A stretch of DNA of 64,000 bases. It comes from Trichoplax sp. H2. Taxonomy: Eukaryota; Placozoa; Uniplacotomia; Trichoplacea. Below are positions 36,001 to 49,322 of this stretch, piece after piece. Each line of letters opens with the position of its first letter. Position 1 is the first letter of the stretch. The DNA lies in NCBI GenBank assembly GCA_003344405.1, contig NOWV01000089.1, positions 248,001 through 312,000 on the forward strand, given 5' to 3'. The notes below the pieces were generated by a model. It was given only the letters and a program-made list of their open reading frames with translations, ran no database searches and was not told the DNA's origin. The position numbers were made by a program, and so were the translations under genes.

Positions 36001-39000
36001 CTTACCTTGTATTGTACCTGTTTCGCATCATCGACGCCATTGAATTGGATAGGAGGTCAACTTTAGTTGATTATTTGCTCAAACTTTAGGTTCATATCAA
36101 CATGATTCAAGTTATGATTGCTGTCGTGATCTATTCAATAATTTTATCTTACTGAATATACCTGTACTCTACCTGTTAAACATTTATGGCCATTCAGAAA
36201 TTTAGTACTGCGGAAAAAATTGAATGTACTTCGGAAAGAAATAATCATACCGCCAAATAACTAACGTTCAAGAATGAAGTTAGAATTACGATCAATTCTT
36301 ATACGGCACGATGGAGATTAACAAACCACACCGCCGCTTAAACATACCTACATTACATTTAATGTATAAATTTTAAATTTAAAAAAATTAAAAGAGAGTC
36401 CACCATTAGTTTCTTTGCTTCTAACAGTAAAAAGCTAATCATATATAGTGGACTAGTTAATTTATTCTCTCGAATGTATAACAGTGGGTACTGCCAAAAT
36501 AATAGAAATCTAACTTTAAATATTATTTCTTAAGTTACTGGGAAAAAGGAATGATGCCAGGGCTAATCACTATCAACTGATTGTAATACTTACAGTGTCG
36601 TCATATCAAGATTTTCAAGACTGAGATTAATAAAGATAATTTATTTAAGTTACGCATCATTGCGGAAGTTTAAAAAAGAAATGGGAAAATAATAATAAGA
36701 GACCATCCATGATAGAGAAAATCGTATTCGATACCTATCATAACGATAGCGATTAATAACCATTATACAAAAGTGTTAAACGGAAAACTAGACCAACTTT
36801 GAAGACTTCCAAGGAGAGCTTAAGAATTTGCTGACGGTTAGCTTCAGTGTTTTATACTTCATAAGCTTAAAAATAAAGATGTTGATACGCTGAAGTCAAA
36901 GGCAGAACTAATTATAAGAAAGTGCAGGAGATGTGCTTACTAATTAGTATTAATAAAAAAGAGCGTATGATTAAATGAACGCCATCGAGCATATCCATTC
37001 ATGATACAATATCAATATCAGCTAGTATGACATTCAATGCAATTAAATTCTGAAGAAATGACAAACGCATCACTAGGATTAAATATCAGTTACGACCTAT
37101 ACCACGGTTGTTAAATGATATCATGATTAAATGGCTAGTCATGAACTTCCAGTAATATACGATGTAGTAGTAGCAATGGCAGTTTCAATTTACATATGGA
37201 CTGGTAACGAATAAGCGCATAGTTTAATTGCATAGCCGATCTATTCACTACGGCTAAAATTAATTCCACGCATAGAATTGACTAAAATATTATTGTATAC
37301 TTTCATAGTTATAATACTAAAACGTTTAATTTGTAATTCATTACTGTGTTGGCTTTTAATTTTGCAATAAAGGAATCGTGCCTTTATCTTGATCGCATAA
37401 GGTAATTTCTCCGTCAATTAATGTTAAATTAATCTGAGTGAGAGGATAAATAATACAATCAATCATACAACGCTATTAAAGCTGACATGTAGTCAGTACT
37501 AGCAATAATTAGGAGAAGCGATAACCAGGTCACAATTTTAAGACGATATTTTTACCATCTTCTTATACCCATTATATTATAACGGAAACGTGGAATTTTA
37601 TGTTAGCTATGTAGTACGGTACCTAATAATTATGCCGTAAGGATATCAATCGGGATAGTTACCGCAGCAGCTATTTCTTGAATTAGGCTGTAGATTAAAT
37701 GACCATACAAAACCATTAATTTCAAAACTAAAATGCTATATATGCCGTGCTATGTCCATCATATCCTTATAAAGCTAATAATTTTCTGAAGCTGGCCGTA
37801 ACATCGGCTTAAAACCACGCCTGTGTACGTTTAATCGCTAGTTCTTAACGGCTTTGCTCTGATATTGAAATTATATAGCTTAATAGCATAGCGATTTCCA
37901 TACGATTTCGGTCTATGACCCTTTCGAAACAGTATTGAAAAGGCTTGCAGGTTTACTAATATATTAATTTATCGCATGCAATAGCGGATAATAATTATAA
38001 TATGTAACAAATAAATGCTACTGCTTAATGTTGAATTGCCATGACAGTATTTTGATCTATTTTATCTACTACCCAATTAATTAAAAAAACTTCAAAATAA
38101 AGTTTATGTTATTATTTAACTGGTTAATGTATCAATAAAAAAATTTCATCGTTCTTGCTGGCTGAGATGATGTTAAAAATACTAATAGTCGCATAAAATC
38201 GATGATAGAACACTCATCACAATACAGTAGAATATTGGCTTTAAAAAAATTTCATTCAACTCGAGTATTATAATAAAGAAAAGTTTATTTCAAGGCATTT
38301 CTCTTCAACATTAACGAACGAGGCACAAGAACAGCTGAGTTACTCTTTTGACCGTTTTATAATGCAGGTTGTTTGATAAAATTGCTGATACTACTCAACA
38401 TCAATTCTTTCTTCGATGTTTGTTAGAGGGATGCATTTCCAAATCTCACTGCTAAGCTCATTTAAAAAATGTAATATTGCTTTAAAATGGCCCTATTGTA
38501 AACTAAAACTCATGCCAACGCACTTTATCGAGCAGTGTGAGCAGAAATTTTCTTTCTCCTATTATCCTACCATGATTATCATTATTTCATGGTCGTATTT
38601 CGTAGTCCGCACAGTTACAAGAACTGTATTTGTGTGCATTTATTTGCTGCCAGTCAATCTATGTCCTGACAAAATATACTATTTAGAGGATAAGATGATG
38701 CTCAAGAACACTTTATATTCATCTGATATCTAGATTACAAGATAAAATTTCATCATATTTGATCTAATATAGTCCGCTATCAATATTACTTAAAAAGTAT
38801 TTGGATATCGCATCTATCTTTGCGTTTTTGATGTAGCGATAGAGATACAGAATTAAAGCTTTTGATATTATCATCGCACTCTGATTACTTGAAATAGCAA
38901 AGATTAGCGTTAGTTTTCCCTTACTGTAATTTTATTTTATATAATGAACTGTCGTTTAAATTGGATTAAGGTTACTGCTGCTCAAGTTTAGTGTTTCACG

Positions 39001-42000
39001 TTAGAGAAGGACCTGTTGTTTAGTAAATCAATGACTGCATTTTGTAAAAGATAAGTTTATGAAGCTCTATTTTGAAGCTATTGACTGTAATGTGTATACC
39101 TTAACTTAATAAACATTAAATGGCATTACAACTAGCACTTTGTCAGAGTGCTTAATCATTCAGCTCATTTAAGGCTTGACTGTTATTTATGTTAATTTAA
39201 AAAATTTTGTGAGCAGGGGTATTATTGCTGCTATAATTATAAGTAATCAAGAGGACATGGATACATACGGCTATTATAAAGAGAAAGGCTTAAAATTATA
39301 AAACAAGAAATATTTGTCGTTTGATAGAGCAACTACTATCATTGAAGCCAAGTTCTTTCTTTGAGTGGATGAAATCGATAGTAATGATCATAGACTTTCA
39401 TCATAAATTAAACCAGTTCCTACAGCCTAACGTGTATATAAAACGGATTGGGTAATGGTAAAGTAGCTACTAATAATGAGTACATAGAATCAGCCAATCC
39501 TCTACATTGTATGTGACTACGACTGTGCAAGTGTACATTGTTATACCGTACATATCAAAGTGGTCTACACTCTCACGTTTCATATAGTGTAGCATAAGCT
39601 AAATTTGTATATTGTCTTATTATCTGGTGTACTCTAATAATTATTTCATACCGTTGGCTATGGCACTATACAGCATTCGTTGATATTAGTATGAACATTC
39701 GATGATAGCCATAGTTGCTGAGTACAAAACATTGATTGATACTGGCATCATTACGGTACCTTATGGAATCCATTTTTTAGTGCTATTTCCGTTTTTATTG
39801 CCTAAATCATTTTTAAAGGGTAGGTAAACTACCAGGGCCTAAAGCAATTCCTGTTATTTGGTTAATTATTTCAATAATAGATTGTAATGTTATTATCTAC
39901 ATTGTGTCACATCTTTGGTTGCCAATGTAGATGAGCTGTGGACACCAATAGCAACCTATCCCAATGGATTATGGCTGGCCCTATATAATCACTTTGATTA
40001 CCGATTGACACTAGTCAATAACTTGGTGATCGCATGTTGTTTACGAATTCATTTGCGAGGTATCACTTTTGGATACGGTTGAATACAGGCCATATTGTTT
40101 CCAAAATATTATGATGCTCTTTCATATGCAACTAAGTGTTTATACCCTGCACTTCAGGTCAAATTATTTCATTTCATACAATTGATTTTAATAATTTAAT
40201 ACAATACTAATTGGAATTTTTTTGTTTTCTCTCTATTTTCCCAGGTATATCTATGCAACCTAAGTGTACTGATCACAAGACGTAAATAAATGGGTTGAAA
40301 AAGATGCCAACGCTATTAGACAATGTACTTGTATTGGGCAACGTATCTTTTATGCAATGACTACAGCAACTTTGACGTCATCGCATTAAGATACCAAATC
40401 ATAACATAAATAAGTTTCGGCATAATTTAATTGCAACCTATAGCAACCATAGAATATGAGTGCAGTATCTAAGTATCCTATGTCTACAGAGGAGGAAAAC
40501 AATAATAACAATGTCATTCATTCATTTGTGCCGAGTTCAACGTATTCCTTATTCATTGTGCTACGGAATAGACAATTTTAACAGACTATACAGAGACTTT
40601 GTAGTATCTGGGTGGATCCATCATTGAGTGATACAACCTTTCCTGGAAGTATAGTCCACTTACGCATGCTATAGGGAAGTGACCATAGGAAGTTTTAAGC
40701 CATTGATTGAATGAATAAAAGATGAGAAAAAATTGCATCAAAGATCCTTTAATTAATACCATAACATCTCCATTTATTTATCGTAACCATCTATTTGATC
40801 CATTTTTCAATCTATGATAGCCTAACTGATCTCGCTGATGATGCCTACAGTCCAAGGTATTATGCTTCTCAGTCCAATTCTACAGCATCAGCCTGCTACG
40901 TTGCAATATAGATTAATTTTTTTCCTCCCGCCATGCGGCATGTACTCAGCAGCTCATTCCTTGTGTACTAGATCCGTAATTGAAGATTTGAAAAGGAAAT
41001 ATATTTGCAGTGGTTGCTACGTTACTCGATACATTTACTGCAATTTAATAGTCTCCATTGAGCCTAATACTGCATAACATTTGAAAAATATCAACAATTT
41101 CCATAGAAACCATAGCAACTAGTACCACCCACGAATAGTATACGCATGCGTTAATGGCTTTTCCTTTGTGTTACCTTAGTTTTACCACCTAATTGTGCAG
41201 TATTATGCTACAAACAAACAACCTTAGGTTGCTATCGGGGTGCTCACTAGGTGCATGGCAGAGTATTTAAGTTACCTTACATCATTTCTTATTCAATCAT
41301 TGTGATCGAGAAATTATAAGCAGCGTTAACACAGATTCAATTTCAAATATCATATCTTGGATTGATATCAATTCTTCAGTTCACTTGATCCATTAGCAAT
41401 CAACATAACCAAGGTAAATTGATAATTGATGTTAGCATATCGTGTGATATTTAAGCTAAAATGCTTCAGCATTGCATATTGCATGATAACGGACTACTAG
41501 CATTGATGTAGCCACCCTATTTAGTCATAACAACGGTAGCCTTATACCGTCATGCTTATGTGCGCAACATGCTAGGACATCAACCATGTCCACGAGCCCA
41601 AGTCGGTTATTGATGGGATTGATTTTTCAAATGAGCATTTATTGAAATGATTGAAAATATGATTTTACGGAAATAATTTCATCAAATTTACGCACACAAC
41701 ACTTGTGCAGATATAGACAGTTATTTAGCCTTAAGTATTCATTATGATTATTTTGCGTCGACTTGATCATACCTTTACCTACAGTCTATCAAAAGTTTAA
41801 ACAGTTTGGTACCTCCGGTACCTACACCTTTCATTTTCTTATGTTGGACTAAAATTATAGTCCTAAAGCAATTTTAGTTATTTTTTGATATTGGTTATGT
41901 TATATATTAATTAAACTAAAATTGAACAAATGTTAAGCTTATTTAACTACAGTGCATTTTAATTTTTAAATACAACCGGTGTTCAATAATTGTCAAAGGC

Positions 42001-44304
42001 GTATTTGATCTTAATGCAGTTTCATTTTATACTAGTAGATAGCTATGAGTAACATATACTCTCAGGATATTTACCTGATTTGGTATTTAAAATTATTTTG
42101 TAATTGATATTTAACCACATAGTCGTAAGCAACTCTCTAAATTCTTATTCCAAGTACTGATGCTGTATGTCAGCTCGATATAAAAGTAATATTGCAAGTT
42201 GATAAACATGAATTGAATCGCGCAATTCGTGTTTATTGTCTCCAAATTTCTAAATTTTAATTAAGAAAAATTTTAGGTACTTTTCATATCATTGGCCACT
42301 TTGCTTAGAATATTACATCAAAAAGTTATAAATAGCTAGTTCATCTAGAGTAATCTGCAATACTGCCCTGAAATTATTAGCTTAGCCAGTGTCATGCATG
42401 CGTCATATTACTCTAGTATGTTTTGCGTTATATGGCTGCATAACAATAGCCGATAAATCAAATTCATTCCTAAATTCTTAAATACTTATAGTAAGTTCAG
42501 TTTAGCTATTTCTTCTATGTATACGAATTGGAATTAATTTCTTTAATACCATTAAAGTGAAGCTAATATTGGCATTATGACCTTAAATTGATGATGATAT
42601 TTTACCGCTCGAGAGGGTCATTTTAACAAAGTAGCTTACTTATTCTTTCTAAACTATATGAACTACCGTATTCAACTTTATTTGATCCCAATCTTAATAT
42701 ATTAATCGCTAATAATGGTGATATAAGTAAAGTAACCCAGTTCTAATTATTAAATGTGTGTAAAATTACTGTAACAAACTAATTTTTAAGGAACTTTCAT
42801 CACCATTTGTAGTTCAAACTATAAAAACGCATATATGAAATGTTGAAATTAGTCATGCGGTAATACCTTTGTTTTTAGAGATATGGTATATCTTACACGG
42901 CTATTTAAAATAAACGATAGGTTAGAAAACAGTCAGTTATGGATCTATAACATTAAAAATAAGGCTAAATTGCTTCAGGGAAAAATTAATCAGTACTTTA
43001 AGCTACGTTTAAAGTTGGATTTTAATTTCAATTGGCATATAAATACCTAGATTATTAAAAAAGTATTGAAGAATCAAGCCTTGCTTCTATTTTATCAATA
43101 ATAGAGCACATTATTGACTATTTAACTAAGCAAATATTATGGCACACAGTTGCTCTTTTTTAGATCACAAGTTGATAGATCATATTTTAGAGTAGAAACA
43201 GTAAAAATCGTCTCTGGACTTGACAATACAAGATTGTACATATTCCACTAGTATCGTTACTGTAAATTTGAGTAATTCACTGGCAGTAAGATAATTCTAT
43301 TTATATTTATAATGACTGATTAGGCAGAAAGCGTTCAGTATCGCGAATTCTAAAGAATCTTTGCAGAACGATCTTTTTTTTATCGGATCGAGATCTAGTT
43401 TAAAACATTGATGCGTAAAATCAGAACGCTCCAATTATATCTTTTCAGTAGAGAATAATTAATATCAACTATTGGTAAAAGTTAGAGTATAGATCTAGCT
43501 GATCAAGGCTGTCAGTAATATTGAATAAACTTAAAATAATGGAAATATTTCTGCCAAAAATGACGCAAACACGACTTCATTGATATTTTATTGAAAATGA
43601 ATGACTGTTTTCATCCTTATAATTAAGAATTATGAGCCAATCATCATTGTCATTTGAAATAGAAAATTTGTGAGACTCATCTTATTTAAAAGTAGATTGG
43701 AAAATATAGACGCAGGTGTGTAAGTAGTTCAAATGGTGTTCTACTTCATTTCTTTTATAGTAATACGATATATGCACAGTGGTTTTCGTTAATTAATAAA
43801 ACTGGCATTTCAATAGAAATGATCCATCTGTAATTGAATAATACAATACTTTAACCTTGACTAATCAAAATCGATGCCATATTACGTTAGAGAATCATCT
43901 TCCGACATATCAATATCTACCAGTATAATATTATGAACTGAGCATAGCTTGTTAGTGCATTAACTAGGATTTTGAAGTACAGCACGGTAGATAAATGACA
44001 AGAAATATCGGTTAATTTAGTGCATTTCAAAATATGTGAGAAAATACGACAATAATAAATTTATAGTTTTCGGACTTATGAAATAGCACATCGTCCTAAA
44101 TTTCGCCTTAAAATGCTGATTATTTAAATCGAGCAATATAGTAAGGGTACTTTGCGACTTGCGTATTGCGGCAGTCTATATCTTATCCTATCTAAGTCGT
44201 CTACTTCATAGTAAAGTTAAAACAACGAAACTTAAGATAAAAGTCTGCTTTATTAAGGAGTATATATGCTTATAGTTTAATTTGAATTACCTGATATGAT
44301 CATA
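36001..44304. other. Long gene-poor AT-rich tract
   Basis: No exon chain or domain was recognised in over 8 kb. The longest ORFs (105 codons at 38416-38733 and 79 codons at 40838-41077, both plus) have no recognisable motif. A minus-strand open piece ending at a perfect GTAAGT donor lies at about 36050-36005 but stands alone. Confidence 0.4.
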
Positions 44305-44440
44305 TTAGCTCTCCCACAATCCAGTAGAATAAAGCGGCATAATGTTTTTTACATACTTAAAATCGGGAAAAAATTCCTCTTTCATCAAATTCTCGACAAC
44401 TTGAGGATCACTAATGATCCATAAAGAATTACCATAGCTG
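44305..44440 (-). pseudogene. Cytochrome P450-like fragment
   Basis: After the acceptor TTATATAG the frame reads YGNSLWIISDPQVVENLMKE, then FFPDFKYVKNIMPLYSTGLW, and stops at 44305. This order (hydrophobic strand, S-D-P helix start, conserved helix, then P-x-x-G-x-GL) matches the B-to-C helix region of CYP4-like P450s, where GL is normally followed by S-x-G-x-x-W. Here a TAA falls right after GLWES. No heme-binding FxxGxRxCxG exon was found nearby on the minus strand. A GTATGT inside the exon (after FPDF) could be a donor, so a live gene with unusual splicing is not excluded. Treated as a probable relic; family call moderate. Confidence 0.4.
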
Positions 44441-46650
44441 CTATATAATACTATCGAGCTACTTCCCTAACTGTAATATAGGAGAAATGAAATAGAATTG
44501 TTGAGTCTTTAAATTGCTTGTATTTGGATAGGCATAAGCATCCCCTAGACATTAAAATTTCAGTAGATTTTTGTACTAGCATTATTTTCGGGGTATTATT
44601 AATCGCGTTTAACACTTCCTACACTAATAAGCATCTGGTACTACAAGTTATATGTTTTATTATCCCCTAAGTTGTATGTTGTTTGGATCTTCTTCCAATA
44701 ATTCTATAACAGCACTAGGGACACGATAAATAAATACGGAAATTTTTCCAGAAAAATCTATATAATATTAGATAATGAAAATAAATTTATCTTACGATAA
44801 TTATTTTTCCATAACATTGATTTACATCAATTCCTTTTACTTTAAAATGAATGCAAAAAAGATTAAGGAAAACTACGATATTATATAATCGCATCGTTTG
44901 CCTTTATCGGTGGCTAGCTTATTATTTTAAGTCTTGCAATAGAAAGAACAAATGAAATAGTTTTTGCCAAGTTATACTCGTATAATACTTAAAACCTGCC
45001 GTAGCAATAAATTAGATTTTAATTTAAAAGCACACGTTTCGTTTAGCTAGCTGCATTTTATTGATTTAAATGATTTCTGGAACATGACTAGATTGAATAA
45101 TTCTATATATTTATTTTTCATTGCAAGATTGATGTTGCCATACCCTTCGTGAATTATTACAGGGGAATTAATAATATATAATAAATAAAACATATTTAAG
45201 CATATACAGTTATATGAATTTATATGGCATTTTACTAAAACAAAGAGATCTTCAATTGCAAGGTTAATATGAATTAGAAAGCATTTGAATCATTATTTTT
45301 TAATATGGATTTCTCTTAATGGACCATCGATTGTGACCGCTTTCATATCGACCAGCAATTCTTTTGCGACCCTGTACACCTTGGTCGGGTACACTAAATC
45401 TAAGCATTAATCAGATAGAGCGCCGTTAAGGATGCCAATTACAAACTACTTTGTATATGTAAGACACAACTAATTTAAAGATCTGTCAGTGCAGTATTTA
45501 ATACACAAATCAACAACATGGGGAACTTTGTTTACTTAAAGAATACGTCATAATTACGATTTATAAGATCAAAGTACAAATACCCCAATACTTACTATAT
45601 TTACTTACTGAATATACTCGAAAATGTAAGAGTTATCCATCAAACATTTTTCCGATTTTAATCGAAATTATTATCGAGTACGGCTGCATTTTTAAACAAA
45701 TATTGGATCATACTGGAGCTCTTTCATTACAATACTATGCCCAAGAACTAGTGAGCTGTCAAGGGGAGTAGTTATGCAGTACGAATACTGTGTGACATAT
45801 TAAGATCGTTTTGCTCTGTTCATAATAAGTAATGGCTAGCATTAATCAAATCTCATCATTAAGTAAATCGAATTATTTTTTTTAACATTGTAAACTGGGC
45901 TATTCCTTCACCAAAAATCTACGCGTACTTCGTTTAATCAAACGAGCGAGATTTGGAACTAACATTATCATTCAATTACTCAAGATCATTGAGTAGAGGT
46001 ATTGTTGTCAAAAGGTTCAGCATTGCTAATTAAGACTAGAGTATTATTTGTTTTAGAGGGTTTAGTCTGAGTAGTATTTTAACATATAAACTCAGTTATT
46101 GGCCCCATTTTTTGCTTTAGATACATTAAAAGCAGACCAGGAACCTTCACTCTAGGAGATTTACCCACATTTAATTTCTTAGTAATGGCAACTCTTAAAA
46201 GATTATTCAACATTCCCCTCATTGTAAAATTGATTATAAATGCTCCCGAAATACCATAAAATTATTCAGATCGATCGGATGAACTCTTCATCGTTATTCC
46301 AATTTCATAATACGGTGTTAAATAGTCGATTAAATTCTGAAGCTGACCATTAAGATATCTTCGGTCTTTTAACTAGTTTTTCATGTATTCCAACCAAGTA
46401 TGTTCTCTTATTAATGAATCAGATCTGAATATATATTCTATAAATATCTATTTACTATTTAGAGTAATCTTTATATCCTTAGTACGGCATCATTTCGTAA
46501 ATATGCCACCAATTGACTTATTTATACCATTTCACGGCGCAACTCGTAGTAATATATGTATACAAACATAATTTAAATCTGAGTAACATTTAATTCATCA
46601 ATACTTCATGTTAATATTAAAATATCTCCTTATCAATTTAATTATTTCAG
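44441..46650. other. Two exon-like open stretches, otherwise intergenic
   Basis: On the minus strand 44757-44660 reads SGKISVFIYRVPSAVIELLE to a stop, after a TATATAG acceptor. At about 45400-45305 two overlapping frames are open (GVQGRKRIAGRYESGHNRW and VYRVAKELLVDMKAV). Neither could be linked to the P450-like fragment or to each other. They may be pieces of an unrecognised gene. Confidence 0.3.
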
Positions 46651-48909
46651 ATGACGCGTGAGACAGAAAGTAAATCATGTCGTTTTCCATCTTGCAAGAT
46701 TACTCCTTTTCAGTCATCTGAGGTAGGCGCAATTGTTTAATAAATTTGTAGGCTATCCCAAATCACTTTATGAAATAAATTAATTATCAACTATGCTATT
46801 GTGATACTAATTAGTTTTCTTGTACGGAATCATAATATTAGCCGAGTATTGCATTAACATGTAATTGCTTAATCGAGGCTTTTATACAATTTTACAGAAG
46901 AGGTGTTTTTCTTCATTCTACTACTGTTTACACTAATATCTTAAAGACATTAAACTATATCCTAAAATCATTGCAGTAGTATAGGATTTGAATAATGTTA
47001 CAAAAACACAACTAGAAATTGATATACAGTACAATAGATTGGATTTCTCAGAACTCGTAGCATTTTGGCCTATTGAGATATTCGGTGCCATAATTTATTT
47101 TCATATTATAAGTCACAGTAACATTTTTCAAGGTCTTGACAAGATGTGAATTTCGAAATTGATAATCTCGAAATAACTGTATTTTCATTATCTATTTTTC
47201 AGTCGCTGTTAAGTAAAGTCAAAGAATTACAGTATTTACTGCTTCAAGAATATGCATCGCCTGATGCTTTAACTACAGTTTGTTCAGACTTAATATCTGC
47301 TATCCACTGCTATTCCAATATACCACAAGATTCATCCATGAATCATGAAAAGTACCAAGATTATCCTAATCTTGAATTGCACAATCATTCCAAAAGCAGT
47401 AAAAATGCCAATCGTTTATTAAATGATGACTTAAAATTGATAATTCATGAAATATCCCAACATATTTCTAAATCAAGTCAGCCACCACCTCCATCTTCAA
47501 AGCCTGATATTGGCTATTTCTTATTGCAGTTAACATATTGGCTAACTAAATTACTAGAATCTGTAGATGCAAATAATATGAACACTAATAGTAACGATGC
47601 AGAACAAAAACATCATAATGATGGCGATGATAGAAAAGCATCAGAACAGCAAATAAAAGAATCTAAAGTATCAGTCTTGGCAATTGCTACGTTAATATCA
47701 ACTGTTGTATCTTATATAGCAGTTTACCATAATTCAATGGAAGCTGGCAGTCATAATGACGGCAGAAATCAGTTGTCGAATTGTCAAAATCGTCGTGATC
47801 ATCATCACTGTCGTGATGCAGTTAGCAATGATACCGATGATGATTACATTGAAGTAGAAGAGGATGATGAAGGAGATGGTACCGATGATACCATGGAGAC
47901 AGATTCAAAAGTAAGTCGTGATGATCATTCACTATCCACTCCATCGTCAATTCAGGAGTACAACTCATGTGGACAGACAGATGTAGATGAAGTGAAATCA
48001 AGTCAGAAAATAAGTAGTAAAGTAGGAAATTCACTACAGGAAGAAGGAGGGCAGAAAAATCAACCTACTGATCTAGCTCCTATTGCAAGCATTGCTTACA
48101 CTTCCAATAATTTTATTAATTCAACTGCATTAACGGATATTGATTCTAATACAACTACGACAAACTCCAATAGCAAAGCTGCAAATGAGCTAAAGCCAAC
48201 AGTAATAGTATCTCCATCTATAGCACCAGTGCCGAAGGTGTCTAATATTGCAACAACAGTAATTCCATCACCAAGCGAGTTGAATTATGCTGTTAGGAAT
48301 AGTATTGACAAAGCTATTCATCCTTGTTTGCCAATCGTCATGACTACTAATCCAACGACAAAACATTTCAATGCTAGAGTCCTGTATAGCCATGGTGGAA
48401 AACATCTTGCAGGCTATCCTGGTTTGCCACCATCCCTATTTAACTCAACCCTCAGTAATCATCAACCCATCATCGCAAGTACATTATTGTGTCCGTATTG
48501 TTCATTAACCTTAGCCAAATATACTGATAGCCAGATGAATCAATATTACACATGTACTCATTGTCATCATCATTTTCCTGTTACATCTCCTTCGTCTCCA
48601 ACTTTAACATCTACTGTTTCGGTGGCATCATCATCATCGCTGTCTCCAACCCATGTTAAACAACACAAAATTTATAGATGCAAAGATTGTAAAAAAGTAT
48701 TTAGTGATTCATCAACGTTGCAACGTCATCGTTCTGTCCATAGCGCTGAACGTCCCTTTAAATGTAGAACCTGTTTTGCTGCATTTAAGTTAAAGCATCA
48801 TCTTCAACGTCATGAAAAGCTCCATGCTAGCTTAGTAACATGTACAGATTGCCATCGTACATTTTCGCATTTATCGCAGTTACATAATCATATCCGAAGA
48901 CGGCATTAA
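46651..48909 (+). CDS. C2H2 zinc-finger protein with an extra zinc-ribbon-like module
   Basis: Two exons, 46651-46722 and 47203-48909, join in phase 0 (donor GAG|GTAGGC, acceptor TATTTTTCAG) to give 592 residues. Likely a nuclear DNA-binding regulator. Seen: a short N terminus with CRFPSC; a mixed helical region; a long Asn/Ser/Thr-rich middle with an acidic stretch EVEEDDEGDGTDD; a CPYC...CTHC pair near 455-480; then three tandem C2H2 fingers in the last 80 residues starting YRCKDCKKVFS, FKCRTCFAAFK and VTCTDCHRTFS. The linker between fingers 1 and 2 (SAERPF) is close to the classic TGERPF. The ATG at 46651 is chosen because exon one then fits perfectly; a TTATTTCAG lies immediately before it, so an upstream noncoding or coding exon is likely. 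Confidence 0.9.
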
Positions 48910-49293
48910 CCATGGATAGGAATACCTATCTTCTTCAGCAGGATTAAAGTGATAAACTATGATATAGCAGGACAAGTTTGGTCGTTTTTGTTATTCTTCG
49001 TGATACGGACAAGTACTTTACTACTCTATTGGCTCATCACCAAATCAGTAACAGTACTACTTCAGATTTTGACTATTCAAAACCTAAACTAATAACTGAT
49101 TAATTAATGGTGCTTTTGTATCATGATAGAAGTAACACAGAATCAGGAGTTGTCCTTTATCTTTATGCTTTTAATAGAAAAAATTTAAAAATCTATGCAA
49201 AAAAGTTAGGCTCACGTTTAATGTAAAGTATATATCAAATTGAAATTATATAAATATATATATACATGCCCCATTTATTAATTTCAAAAGGAA

Positions 49294-49322
49294 AAGGCAT
49301 TTCATAATATATGAAATGCCTT
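49294..49322. other. 12-bp perfect inverted repeat with 5-nt loop
   Basis: AAGGCATTTCAT, AATAT, then ATGAAATGCCTT. It lies 385 bp past the zinc-finger stop codon and might fall in its 3' UTR, but the transcript end is unknown. Confidence 0.6.

Noticed and set aside
38416-38733. 105-codon plus-strand ORF
   Set aside because: AT-rich composition, no domain, no splice partners; the length is plausible by chance in 64 kb.
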